From assembly GCA_020718205.1 (NCBI GenBank), contig DYSN01000025.1:1-37020 (forward strand): 37,020 nucleotides of DNA, in the 5' to 3' direction. Shown in pieces: positions 7,931-15,160 of this stretch. Every line of letters begins with the position of its first letter. Positions within the stretch are counted from its first letter, which is position 1. Below the pieces are notes generated by a model, which was given only the letters and a program-made list of their open reading frames with translations, had not been told where the DNA came from and did no database searches. The DNA comes from Draconibacterium orientale (GTDB lineage Bacteria > Bacteroidota > Bacteroidia > Bacteroidales > UBA12170). The position numbers were made by a program, and so were the translations under genes.

Positions 7931-8770
7931 ATGAACGATACTGAATTAAAAGAGTTAACCCATGAAGTGGTGGCAATAAGTAAAATTGCCGGACAATATC
8001 TGAAGGGGGAAATTCAAAAACTGAAAAGCGCAGATGTGATGGAGAAAGGAATTCACAATCTGGTGACTTACGTGGATAAATCCTCCGAGAAAATGTTAGT
8101 CGATGCCTTGGAACAGCTGTTACCAGAGGCGGGATTTATTGCCGAAGAAGGAACCGCCACCCGCCTGGGCCAGGATTATAACTGGATAATTGACCCCCTC
8201 GACGGAACCACAAACTATATTCACAGTGTGCCACTCTATTCGGTTAGTCTGGCTCTAAAATATCAGGATGAGATAGTGATTGGTGTGATTTATGAGCCCA
8301 ACTTAGACGAATGTTTCTATACCTGGAAGGGTGGAGCATCCTACCTAAACGGGGAGGTAATTCATGTTTCGGCCACACCCGATATGAACCACAGCCTTTT
8401 TGCCACCGGTTTTCCTTATTATGATTATTCTAAGCTGGCTCCCTACATGGATTTTTTTGAGCACTTGATGCGGTATAGCCGCGGAATCAGACGACTTGGA
8501 AGTGCAGCAGTGGATTTGGCCTATGTGGCGTGTGGACGTTACGATGGCTTTTACGAATATGGATTGAGCTCCTGGGACGTGGCGGCAGGTACTTTGATTG
8601 TTCAAAATGCCGGAGGCATGAATACTGATTTTAATGAAGGAAAGAATTATATTTTCGGTAAGGAACTCATTAGTGTAAATCCCTATATTTACCAGGAGTT
8701 TCAAACCGTATTTGCCAAATATTTCAACAATAACGAATCGAAGAACTATTCCACTAAAAACTATGAATAA
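7931..8770 (+). CDS. Inositol monophosphatase family protein
   Basis: This is a Mg2+-dependent, Li+-sensitive-type phosphatase of 279 residues, a usual length. The metal-binding motifs are present in order: FIAEEGT (about residues 73-79), the signature DPLDGTTNYIHSVPLYSVSLAL (about 90-111) and WDVAAGTLIVQNAGG near residue 215. The DGTTNYIH form fits inositol-1-phosphatase/SuhB enzymes better than the DPIDGTKEF form of CysQ. Its stop codon overlaps the next start in the string ATGAATAA (8763-8770), so it is translationally coupled to the DUF2061 gene. Likely substrates are inositol phosphate or related sugar phosphates; a 3'-phosphoadenosine 5'-phosphate phosphatase role is less likely but not excluded, since DUF2061 proteins can occur near sulfate-activation genes. 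Confidence 0.9.
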   Translation: MNDTELKELTHEVVAISKIAGQYLKGEIQKLKSADVMEKGIHNLVTYVDKSSEKMLVDALEQLLPEAGFIAEEGTATRLGQDYNWIIDPLDGTTNYIHSVPLYSVSLALKYQDEIVIGVIYEPNLDECFYTWKGGASYLNGEVIHVSATPDMNHSLFATGFPYYDYSKLAPYMDFFEHLMRYSRGIRRLGSAAVDLAYVACGRYDGFYEYGLSSWDVAAGTLIVQNAGGMNTDFNEGKNYIFGKELISVNPYIYQEFQTVFAKYFNNNESKNYSTKNYE

Positions 8771-9074
8771 GGAAAACAAACCTGTATCTCAAAGAACTAA
8801 AGACACGCCCATCCGAAGCTTACTTAAAGCCATCAGCTGGCGCATTATTGCCTCAGGATCAACATTTATCATTGTATTTTTTATTGCCCGTGAACACTCG
8901 GATCAAACCTTTAATCAAGGTTTGGAAACTGCATCGTATATCACAGGAATAGAATTGGTTGCCAAACTTTTAATCTATTATTTACATGAAAGACTGTGGA
9001 CAAATATTAACTGGGGAAAGAACTGGAGAGTTTACGCCCGCAAAAGGCTCGAAAAGCGACAGCAATTATCCTAG
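8763..9074 (+). CDS. DUF2061 small membrane protein
   Basis: The 103-residue product matches the DUF2061 pattern: a short charged N-terminus, then RSLLKAISWRIIASGSTFII, a first membrane helix, a loop, and a second helix around [20 protein letters not shown]. The ending [13 protein letters not shown] is characteristic. Its molecular function is not known. I chose the ATG at 8763, which overlaps the upstream stop by 8 nt, over an earlier one at 8712 buried in the upstream gene. The last 89 nt overlap the start of the NfeD-like gene in another frame, so the three genes probably form one operon. Confidence 0.88.
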   Translation: MNKENKPVSQRTKDTPIRSLLKAISWRIIASGSTFIIVFFIAREHSDQTFNQGLETASYITGIELVAKLLIYYLHERLWTNINWGKNWRVYARKRLEKRQQLS

Positions 9075-10425
9075 CTGGATTCAGGGGCTTTTTTTGCCTT
9101 TGCTTTTCATCTTGTTGTTTAATGCTCAGGCAAATGAAAGCATTTCGACCGATGAGATAAAGAAAGTTTACCAGCTCGACATCAAGGAGGAGATTGCTCC
9201 CCCTGTGTGGCATTCTATTCAAAAGGCCTTTAGGGAAGCACAGGCCGGGAAGTATGATCTTGTTGTTATTCATATGAATACCTACGGAGGAATGGTAGAT
9301 ATGGCCGACAGCATTCGAACAACCATTTTAAATTCGAAAATTCCGGTTTATGTTCTCATCGACAATAACGCAGCCAGTGCCGGAGCATTAATTTCCATTG
9401 CGTGCGATAGTATTTATATGGTATCGGGAGCTAATATTGGTGCTGCCACTGTTGTAAACCAAACAGGGGAGGCCATGCCCGACAAGTATCAAAGTTATAT
9501 GCGAAGTATGATGCGAAGCACTGCCGAAGCCACCGGCCGCGACCCTCAGATTGCCCAGGCTATGGTCGATCCGCGCATTGAAATTCCGGGGGTGATAGAT
9601 TCCGGTATGGTGCTTACTTTTACCACCTCCGAAGCCATTGCCAACAACTATTGTCAAGCTCAGGTAAAAACCGTTGAAGAATTGCTAACACGGTCTGGAG
9701 TTGAGAAATACGAGATTTACAAGCAGCAGCTCAAATCGTCCGATAAAATCATTCGGTTTTTGGTAAGTCCGGTGGTAAGTGGAATTCTGATAATGCTCAT
9801 TGTGGGCGGTTTGTATTTTGAGCTCCAGTCGCCCGGAATCGGTTTCCCCTTGGCGGCGGCCATTATTGGTGCCATGCTCTATTTTGCCCCCCTGTATTTG
9901 GAAGGAATGGTCGAAAACTGGGAGATTATTGTATTTATTATGGGCTTGATAGCCCTTGCTGTGGAAATATTTGTTATCCCCGGGTTTGGGTTATTTGGCA
10001 TCAGTGGGATAGTTTTAATTATCATGTCGCTTACCCTGGCCATGGTCAATAACGATGGAATCCATTTTACCGATCTCAATATGCAATCCATTTTCATTTC
10101 GTTGTTTATGGTGATTTTCTCGTCGGTGGTTGGTTTATTGCTGGCCTACTATTTCTCTAAAAAGCTATTTGCTGGCAATAACCGATTTCATCTGGCATTA
10201 TCGGCTACGCAGGAGCGGTCTCAGGGGTTTGGAATCGATATGGTGAATTACAGAAATGTGGTTGGTGAAAAAGGATTGGCATTTACGGTTTTGCGTCCTA
10301 GCGGAAAAGTGAAAATTAACAATCAGTTGTACGACGCCGTTGCTGTGGCAGGTTTTATCAATCCGCAGGATGAAGTAGAAGTAATTGGATATGAAAATGC
10401 TCAGCTCATTGTTAGAAAAATATAG
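8986..10425 (+). CDS. NfeD-type membrane-bound ClpP-class serine protease
   Basis: The 479-residue product has an N-terminal signal or membrane segment (about 34-48), a ClpP-like protease domain (about 60-240), a block of about four to five membrane helices (about 250-390), and a C-terminal OB-fold NfeD domain (about 415-479). The Ser-Lys catalytic dyad of long NfeD proteins is visible as Ser131 ([11 protein letters not shown]) and Lys167 (MPDKYQS). Studied homologues cleave the hydrophobic C-terminus of a partner stomatin (SPFH) protein and are thought to act in membrane quality control. The usual stomatin neighbour is absent here. The only available ATG overlaps DUF2061 by 89 nt, leaving an unusual 30-residue polar leader before the hydrophobic segment, so the true start is uncertain. 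Confidence 0.9.
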   Translation: MKDCGQILTGERTGEFTPAKGSKSDSNYPSWIQGLFLPLLFILLFNAQANESISTDEIKKVYQLDIKEEIAPPVWHSIQKAFREAQAGKYDLVVIHMNTYGGMVDMADSIRTTILNSKIPVYVLIDNNAASAGALISIACDSIYMVSGANIGAATVVNQTGEAMPDKYQSYMRSMMRSTAEATGRDPQIAQAMVDPRIEIPGVIDSGMVLTFTTSEAIANNYCQAQVKTVEELLTRSGVEKYEIYKQQLKSSDKIIRFLVSPVVSGILIMLIVGGLYFELQSPGIGFPLAAAIIGAMLYFAPLYLEGMVENWEIIVFIMGLIALAVEIFVIPGFGLFGISGIVLIIMSLTLAMVNNDGIHFTDLNMQSIFISLFMVIFSSVVGLLLAYYFSKKLFAGNNRFHLALSATQERSQGFGIDMVNYRNVVGEKGLAFTVLRPSGKVKINNQLYDAVAVAGFINPQDEVEVIGYENAQLIVRKI

Positions 10426-10426
10426 A

Positions 10427-10945
10427 ATGAACAGAATTCGACTTGTGAAGGCAGATATTACACAACTGGAGATTGATGCCATAGTAAATGCCGCCAATAA
10501 CAGTTTGTTGGGAGGCGGTGGTGTAGACGGCGCCATTCATAAAGCAGCAGGGTTTGCGCTACTCAGGGAATGTAAATCGCTTAATGGATGCGCCACTGGC
10601 GAAGCCAAAATAACCAAAGGGTATAATCTCCCCGCAAAGCATGTGATACATACGGTGGGTCCGGTTTACAGAAATCATACCGTTGCCGAAGCCCATCATT
10701 TACTTTCCATGGCTTATAAAAACAGTCTGCAGCTGGCGAAAAAGCATAAACTAAAAACGGTCGCTTTCCCGAATATCAGCACCGGAGTTTATGGATTTCC
10801 TCTCGAAGAGGCTGCTTCGGTGGCCATTGCCACTGTTCTTGAGTTTATCGAAAATAACCAAACGCCCCAGCAAGTCATTTTTTGCTTTTATGAGGAGGAC
10901 AACTTTAAACTTTACGAACATCTGTTGAATAGCGAATCGAATTAA
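10427..10945 (+). CDS. Macrodomain protein (ADP-ribose / O-acetyl-ADP-ribose hydrolase type)
   Basis: This is a 172-residue single macrodomain of the YmdB/MacroD type. The ADP-ribose-binding signatures are complete: [18 protein letters not shown] at the N-terminus, then [17 protein letters not shown], with the catalytic-loop Asp in [10 protein letters not shown], and later [20 protein letters not shown]. Such enzymes remove acetyl or ADP-ribose groups from O-acetyl-ADP-ribose and mono-ADP-ribosylated proteins. The ATG at 10427 begins 1 bp after the NfeD stop, implying coupling; an in-frame ATG at 10385 inside nfeD was rejected. No ADP-ribosyltransferase or sirtuin lies nearby. CinA, whose N-terminal domain can act on ADP-ribose, is about 3.3 kb upstream but in a different unit. 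Confidence 0.93.
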   Translation: MNRIRLVKADITQLEIDAIVNAANNSLLGGGGVDGAIHKAAGFALLRECKSLNGCATGEAKITKGYNLPAKHVIHTVGPVYRNHTVAEAHHLLSMAYKNSLQLAKKHKLKTVAFPNISTGVYGFPLEEAASVAIATVLEFIENNQTPQQVIFCFYEEDNFKLYEHLLNSESN

Positions 10946-11058
10946 GTTTAATTTAGCATCAGCTTAGGTGTGGGGCAACAAAAGTATGGTATTGCCCGAA
11001 AAAGCATCCATTAAATTGACAATTAACTAATAGAATAACAGATAAAAATCAAATCATT

Positions 11059-11622
11059 ATGAAAAATCGTTTACACAGTTTTGTTCACACAGGTTTGGCT
11101 GTTTTAGCCTTTTTTGTTTCGATGAATTTATTTGCGCAGGCTAAAGTTGACAAGGAAGCACTGGCCATTTCCAAAGCTGAAGAGAAGCTTGAAGCACAGC
11201 GCTTAAAGCTTGTGGAGATAAAAATACAAATTGAATCGGCCGACAGTTTGATGCAAGCCGGAGAGAATCTGGAAGCAGATGCGAAAACCAGAAAAGCAGA
11301 AGCTCGGGATGAGATAAAAGCCATAGAAAAGCAGTACAAAGACGACACCAAAGGCTTGAATAAAGCTGCCGGAAGCAAAGATAAAGTTGCAGCTGCTTCG
11401 GCCAAAACAGAATTAAAAGATATTACTGCCAAATATAAAGCCACTCTGAAAGAAGCTGAAAACAAAATGGCTGCCGCTGACAAGGACATTTCCGCTTCAT
11501 TCAGAATGTTGGAAAAGGCTGATAAAAAGCTCGACATGCTCAGCGATAAACTGAAAACAACTGAGCAGGCCTATAAAGATGCAGAAAAAGCGTTGAATGA
11601 CAAGAAAGAAGGAAAGAAATAG
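11059..11622 (+). CDS. Secreted coiled-coil protein of unknown function
   Basis: The 187-residue product starts with a clear signal peptide (GLAVLAFFVSMNLFAQA, cleavage near residue 28). The rest is almost entirely Ala/Lys/Glu/Asp-rich heptad-like sequence, without cysteine, predicting one or two long coiled coils. It should be periplasmic or attached to the outer membrane by interactions; there is no lipobox cysteine. I cannot name a family, since low-complexity coiled coils give misleading similarities. Its 3' end overlaps the next gene by 26 nt, so the two are probably cotranscribed. The 113-bp gap upstream contains no recognisable -7 element. Confidence 0.8.
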   Translation: MKNRLHSFVHTGLAVLAFFVSMNLFAQAKVDKEALAISKAEEKLEAQRLKLVEIKIQIESADSLMQAGENLEADAKTRKAEARDEIKAIEKQYKDDTKGLNKAAGSKDKVAAASAKTELKDITAKYKATLKEAENKMAAADKDISASFRMLEKADKKLDMLSDKLKTTEQAYKDAEKALNDKKEGKK

Positions 11623-12052
11623 TTCTTACACATATCTACTTGTATTTCTTCAATATAGCAGTTTGCTTTATGTGCTTTTTTCCGGGGAGCTTATAGTCCG
11701 GGAATTCTTACTAATGGCGTTCCGGATTCTTTCCGGAGTTTTGGGGGTATGGGCAATTTTGGTTATGCGAATTGGCCATTTTAATATTGCTTCGCATGTG
11801 AAGGTTGGTGCGGAGCTGGTTACTTCCGGACCATATCGCATTGTCAGACATCCCATGTACACAAGCATTGTGCTTTTTACAGTACCACAAATAATATTTC
11901 AACATCCGCCTTCCCGATTGGCCGCTTTTTTCGTGTTATTGATTTCGCTGGTACTAAAAATGCTCTACGAAGAACAATTGCTCAAAGATGCTTTTCCTGA
12001 TTACCAGGCTTATATGAAACGTACCAAACGAGTCATTCCTTGTGTTTGGTAG
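11597..12052 (+). CDS. Isoprenylcysteine carboxyl methyltransferase-like membrane protein
   Basis: The 151-residue integral membrane protein has about four hydrophobic helices and the ICMT/phospholipid methyltransferase signature: GAELVTSGPYRIVRHPMYTS at about residues 72-91, followed by a helical pair and EEQLLKDAFPDYQAYMKRTKR, in which the Glu, Tyr and Arg positions help bind S-adenosylmethionine. Bacterial members are diverse and mostly uncharacterised; their substrates may be lipids or small molecules rather than prenylated proteins. The start at 11597 overlaps the upstream gene by 26 nt and supplies the first helix; a later ATG at 11714 would remove it. The stop is followed by 165 bp without a gene. 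Confidence 0.85.
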   Translation: MTRKKERNSSYTYLLVFLQYSSLLYVLFSGELIVREFLLMAFRILSGVLGVWAILVMRIGHFNIASHVKVGAELVTSGPYRIVRHPMYTSIVLFTVPQIIFQHPPSRLAAFFVLLISLVLKMLYEEQLLKDAFPDYQAYMKRTKRVIPCVW

Positions 12053-12259
12053 GGTTGAAAATGGTTTTATCGGTGGTTTAAAACCCATGTATCTTTTTTT
12101 TATCGTGTTTTTTTATTGGTATCATTGTTATGATATTCAATAGATGTTGTTAACAACTTGAATAACCTGTGTTTTCTGCGAAATTATAAGCTGATTATTT
12201 TAGTATCAATTAATTAAATGCCTTCATTTGTGTGGGGGAATTCGAAAAACCAGGTAAAT

Positions 12260-12538
12260 ATGAAAAAAGCAAATGCTTCAAAAAAAAGGAAAAAGAGAAA
12301 GCCGTCCAAGATGCTTATCCTTCGCATCAGCCATACTCAAAACGCCAGTCTTCTCAATTACTGCAAAATCAATGGAATAACCCCCAATAAGCTGATAAAG
12401 AAGGAGCTCAAAACCTATCTTCACGATTTCACCGACGAAAAGATTGGGCATAAACCAGTTGATAAAAAGCAGCTTAGTTTGTTTCAGGAACCCGAGGTTA
12501 GCTATAAACAGTTGACTATTTTCAATAGCGAGGGTTGA
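12260..12538 (+). CDS. Small basic protein with a ribbon-helix-helix-like core
   Basis: The product is 92 residues from the ATG at 12260; an earlier in-frame ATG (12218) adds 14 residues of non-typical sequence. A strongly basic N-terminus (KKRKKRKPSK) precedes a short strand (MLILRIS), then a helix (TQNASLLNYCKINGI), a turn with TPN, and a second helix (KLIKKELKTYL). This strand-helix-helix order and the TPN-K helix cap resemble the Arc/MetJ ribbon-helix-helix fold used by small DNA-binding proteins. The tail has two copies of a QLSLF/QLTIF-like motif (about 74-78 and 87-91). DNA binding is inference. The gene is convergent with the sensor gene, 4 bp apart. I see no toxin partner. Confidence 0.65.
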   Translation: MKKANASKKRKKRKPSKMLILRISHTQNASLLNYCKINGITPNKLIKKELKTYLHDFTDEKIGHKPVDKKQLSLFQEPEVSYKQLTIFNSEG

Positions 12539-12542
12539 AGTT

Positions 12543-15014
12543 TTATTCCCCAAAAATTTTCAAAAGGTTTTTGATAAGCAAACGCCTGTTCACAGGTTTT
12601 TCTATGAAATAGCTAATATTTTCGAAGGTTTTGAGATTTGCGAGATCCGATTTTTCCATGGCACTCACCACAATAATAGGTATAGATGGTCGGTTGAGCC
12701 GGGCAAATCCGGCAACCTCCTGGCCGGAAATGTCCGGAAGCATCCAATCGAGAATAATCAAATCGATGGGGAAATTTTTCTTCAAAACTTCAATAGCATC
12801 TCGTCCGCTTTCTTTGGTAATGATGGTACACTTCATTTTACCGAGAATGGCTTCCACATAGTTTGAGTTTTCCATATTATCCTCCACCAGAAGAATAGTT
12901 TTGTGTGGCCATTCTACTTCATCGGGATCATCGACGACCAGCAGCGATTCGGTAGTGGATTGATTCGGGGTTTCAGCGGGCACCAATTTTAAATCGAGGT
13001 AAATGAAATAGCCCTCGTTGACATCGGTTTTTATTTTTAATTCGTAACCTAAAATGCGGGTTAATTCGGCGGTTAAAGTCAGACCAATTTCCCTTGATTT
13101 ATTGTTATCTTTCTGATAATCATCATTTAGAGATTTTTGCGGGCTTGGCTTGGTTCTTGATGTTTTAATGAAAACACGAATCACTTCGGGGTTGTGATTG
13201 AAAAAGCCAAATTCCACGTCTTGGTGATTTTCGGAATGGATAATCTGATACAAAATACTGCTAATCACGCGCTTGAATCTTGTCTTGTCCAAATTTACAA
13301 GGAAAGGTCTGTTATTGCCCGAAACTGGAAGATTCAGGTTTAGATTGAGCGAAGGAATTTCCTGAACCAGCGGCATGGCAAGAATTTGCTGATAGATATC
13401 GTTAAATATTTCGCCAATATCGCTTGTTTGATGAAGAAGACCCAGTTTGCCAGATTCAACCTTGCTGAAATCTATAATATTATTTATGATTTCTGCCATC
13501 GATTCCCCGTTTCGTTTGATGAGTTGGGCAATGGTTTTTATTTCGGTTTTGGGAATTTCGTCGTTAACAAGCAACGATGCATAACCCACAATATCATTCA
13601 CTGGGATTTTAAAATCGTGACCCAGATTCGACAGGTAGTTGACCACATAATGGTCTTTCGATTCGGTCTGACTGATGATGGAATGAAGTTTGTCTTCTGT
13701 ATTGATAACTGTGGTTATGTTGTTGAATAGAAACAATATTTGTCCTTCGCCCAATGAAACCACGTAGAGGTTGAAATATTTCCGGTTTTTTTGGGCATCC
13801 AAAAAGGGAATAATATCGCAGGTGGTGGTTTTATAATCCAGATCCAAAGCCATATGGCTCAGTATTTCTTCCAACCGTTCCTGAATTTTATTTTGCTCGG
13901 TGAGATTGGGAAAGAAAAGCCGCAGCCAGTTTTTAAGGTTGTTTATATCGCGCTGTGTATAGCCAAATTCGTCTTCAAATATTCTGTTCACATAAACAAA
14001 ATTGCCCGATGAGCTAATGATGGCCAATGGGAAAGGGGTGTTTTCGGTGGCTTTGCGCAGTGAGTTTTCGTTTTTATGTAGGAGCTGATTGATTCTGTCG
14101 TTTTCATTTTCAAGAGTTTGGACTTCGGTAGCCAATTCGTCTTTTTTGGTTTTAAGCTTTGAAATAACGAAAGCAGCTGCGCCCAAAAAGAGAACTAAAA
14201 ACAGAAGTAAAATAATCTCAGTGATGGAAATTATGGGTTGGGCGTTCTGATGTTTCTCGTACTGGCCAAACCATTTATAGTAGATTTTCTCGTAGATTCC
14301 GTTCTTATGAATGGTAGTTATGGCATCGTTGATTTGGCTCAGAAGCAGCGTGTCGGATTTGTTGATGGCTACGGCATATTCTCTGGGCAGAATGGGCAAT
14401 CCCACTATATTTACATCGACGAATCCATTGCGCCGGGCAATAAACTGACCCTGAAGGGTGGGGAGCAAAGCGCAGGTATTGGAAGTTTCGGAGAGAATTT
14501 TTAGTGCATCGAGCTGGTTTTCAACTGGAATAATTCTGCTGGCCGAAATTCCGGCGGTGGTGAGATAGGCGTGCAGGATGCTGCTGTTCTCTACTACCAC
14601 ATTTAAGTCTTCCTGGTCTTTCACATCTTTCAGACTGGCCAGGTAGTCGCCTGCCTTTACAAAGATGCTGTGGGTGACAATAATATAGGGCATGCTGAAA
14701 TTCACCCGTTCGGCCCTGTCGGGCAGATAATACATTCCCGCAATAATATCGGTTCTTCCTTCTTCGAGATCGGATTTAACATTGGACCAGTTTCCGGGGC
14801 GGAATTCAACATCTCTTTTAATTTCGAGAGCAATGGCGCTGATGATATCAATGTCGAACCCTTCGGCCTGATGAAATTCGTTCACGTATTCGTAGGGATA
14901 ATAGGCATAATCGGTTCCAACCAGCAGTTTATCATCCGACTGAGCCATATTCAGGGGTGTTAACAACACTACTGAAGCCAGAAACAATAGATATTTAACA
15001 AAACGAATCCGCAT
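12543..15014 (-). CDS. Hybrid sensor protein: periplasmic solute-binding domain, PAS, HisKA, eroded ATPase, receiver
   Basis: The 823-residue product has a signal peptide (1-24), a family-3 solute-binding domain (about 30-250) that faces the periplasm, one membrane helix (about 262-284), a coiled coil, a PAS domain (about 320-440), a HisKA dimerisation helix with His466 in LGHDFKIP, an ATPase-like region (about 540-690) and a receiver (about 702-820) with phospho-acceptor Asp756 (IILDWMLPD) and the Lys in IEKPV. The ATPase region lacks a recognisable N-box Asn and DxGxGI motif, and the G2 box is reduced to IGLTLTAELTRILG. Solute-binding domains of this type sense amino acids or similar small ligands. 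A promoter lies just upstream, so it is probably a single-gene unit. Confidence 0.88.
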   Translation of the reverse strand: MRIRFVKYLLFLASVVLLTPLNMAQSDDKLLVGTDYAYYPYEYVNEFHQAEGFDIDIISAIALEIKRDVEFRPGNWSNVKSDLEEGRTDIIAGMYYLPDRAERVNFSMPYIIVTHSIFVKAGDYLASLKDVKDQEDLNVVVENSSILHAYLTTAGISASRIIPVENQLDALKILSETSNTCALLPTLQGQFIARRNGFVDVNIVGLPILPREYAVAINKSDTLLLSQINDAITTIHKNGIYEKIYYKWFGQYEKHQNAQPIISITEIILLLFLVLFLGAAAFVISKLKTKKDELATEVQTLENENDRINQLLHKNENSLRKATENTPFPLAIISSSGNFVYVNRIFEDEFGYTQRDINNLKNWLRLFFPNLTEQNKIQERLEEILSHMALDLDYKTTTCDIIPFLDAQKNRKYFNLYVVSLGEGQILFLFNNITTVINTEDKLHSIISQTESKDHYVVNYLSNLGHDFKIPVNDIVGYASLLVNDEIPKTEIKTIAQLIKRNGESMAEIINNIIDFSKVESGKLGLLHQTSDIGEIFNDIYQQILAMPLVQEIPSLNLNLNLPVSGNNRPFLVNLDKTRFKRVISSILYQIIHSENHQDVEFGFFNHNPEVIRVFIKTSRTKPSPQKSLNDDYQKDNNKSREIGLTLTAELTRILGYELKIKTDVNEGYFIYLDLKLVPAETPNQSTTESLLVVDDPDEVEWPHKTILLVEDNMENSNYVEAILGKMKCTIITKESGRDAIEVLKKNFPIDLIILDWMLPDISGQEVAGFARLNRPSIPIIVVSAMEKSDLANLKTFENISYFIEKPVNRRLLIKNLLKIFGE

Positions 15015-15062
15015 TCAGAATAATTTAGGTTTTGGACAGCAATTTTACAAGCACATTGCTGA

Positions 15063-15090
15063 CAAAGATAATGAATAGATTGAAAGACAA
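15063..15090 (-). promoter_or_regulatory. Bacteroidota-type promoter of the hybrid sensor gene
   Basis: On the minus strand TTG (15090-15088), a 17-nt spacer and TATCTTTG (15070-15063) match the -33/-7 pattern. The start codon is at 15014, giving a leader of about 40 nt. Confidence 0.65.
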
Positions 15091-15121
15091 TTCACAATCA
15101 TTGTAAAAGTAAAGCAAAAAA

Positions 15122-15150
15122 AATCGGGCTTTTGGCCCGATTCTTTTTTG
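15122..15150 (-). terminator. Rho-independent terminator of the tricorn-like protease gene
   Basis: AATCGGGC (15122-15129) and GCCCGATT (15135-15142) form an 8-bp GC-rich stem with a five-base loop. On the minus strand the stem is followed by a run of T, so it ends transcription of the tricorn-like gene 11-39 bp after its stop. T-rich sequence also follows on the plus strand, so it could work in both directions. Confidence 0.88.
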
Positions 15151-15160
15151 GTGTTAAACT

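Noticed and set aside
10973..10997. GGGCAA...TTGCCC inverted repeat downstream of the macrodomain gene
   Set aside because: Six-bp arms with a 13-nt spacer and no U-run are too weak for a terminator and are easily found by chance.
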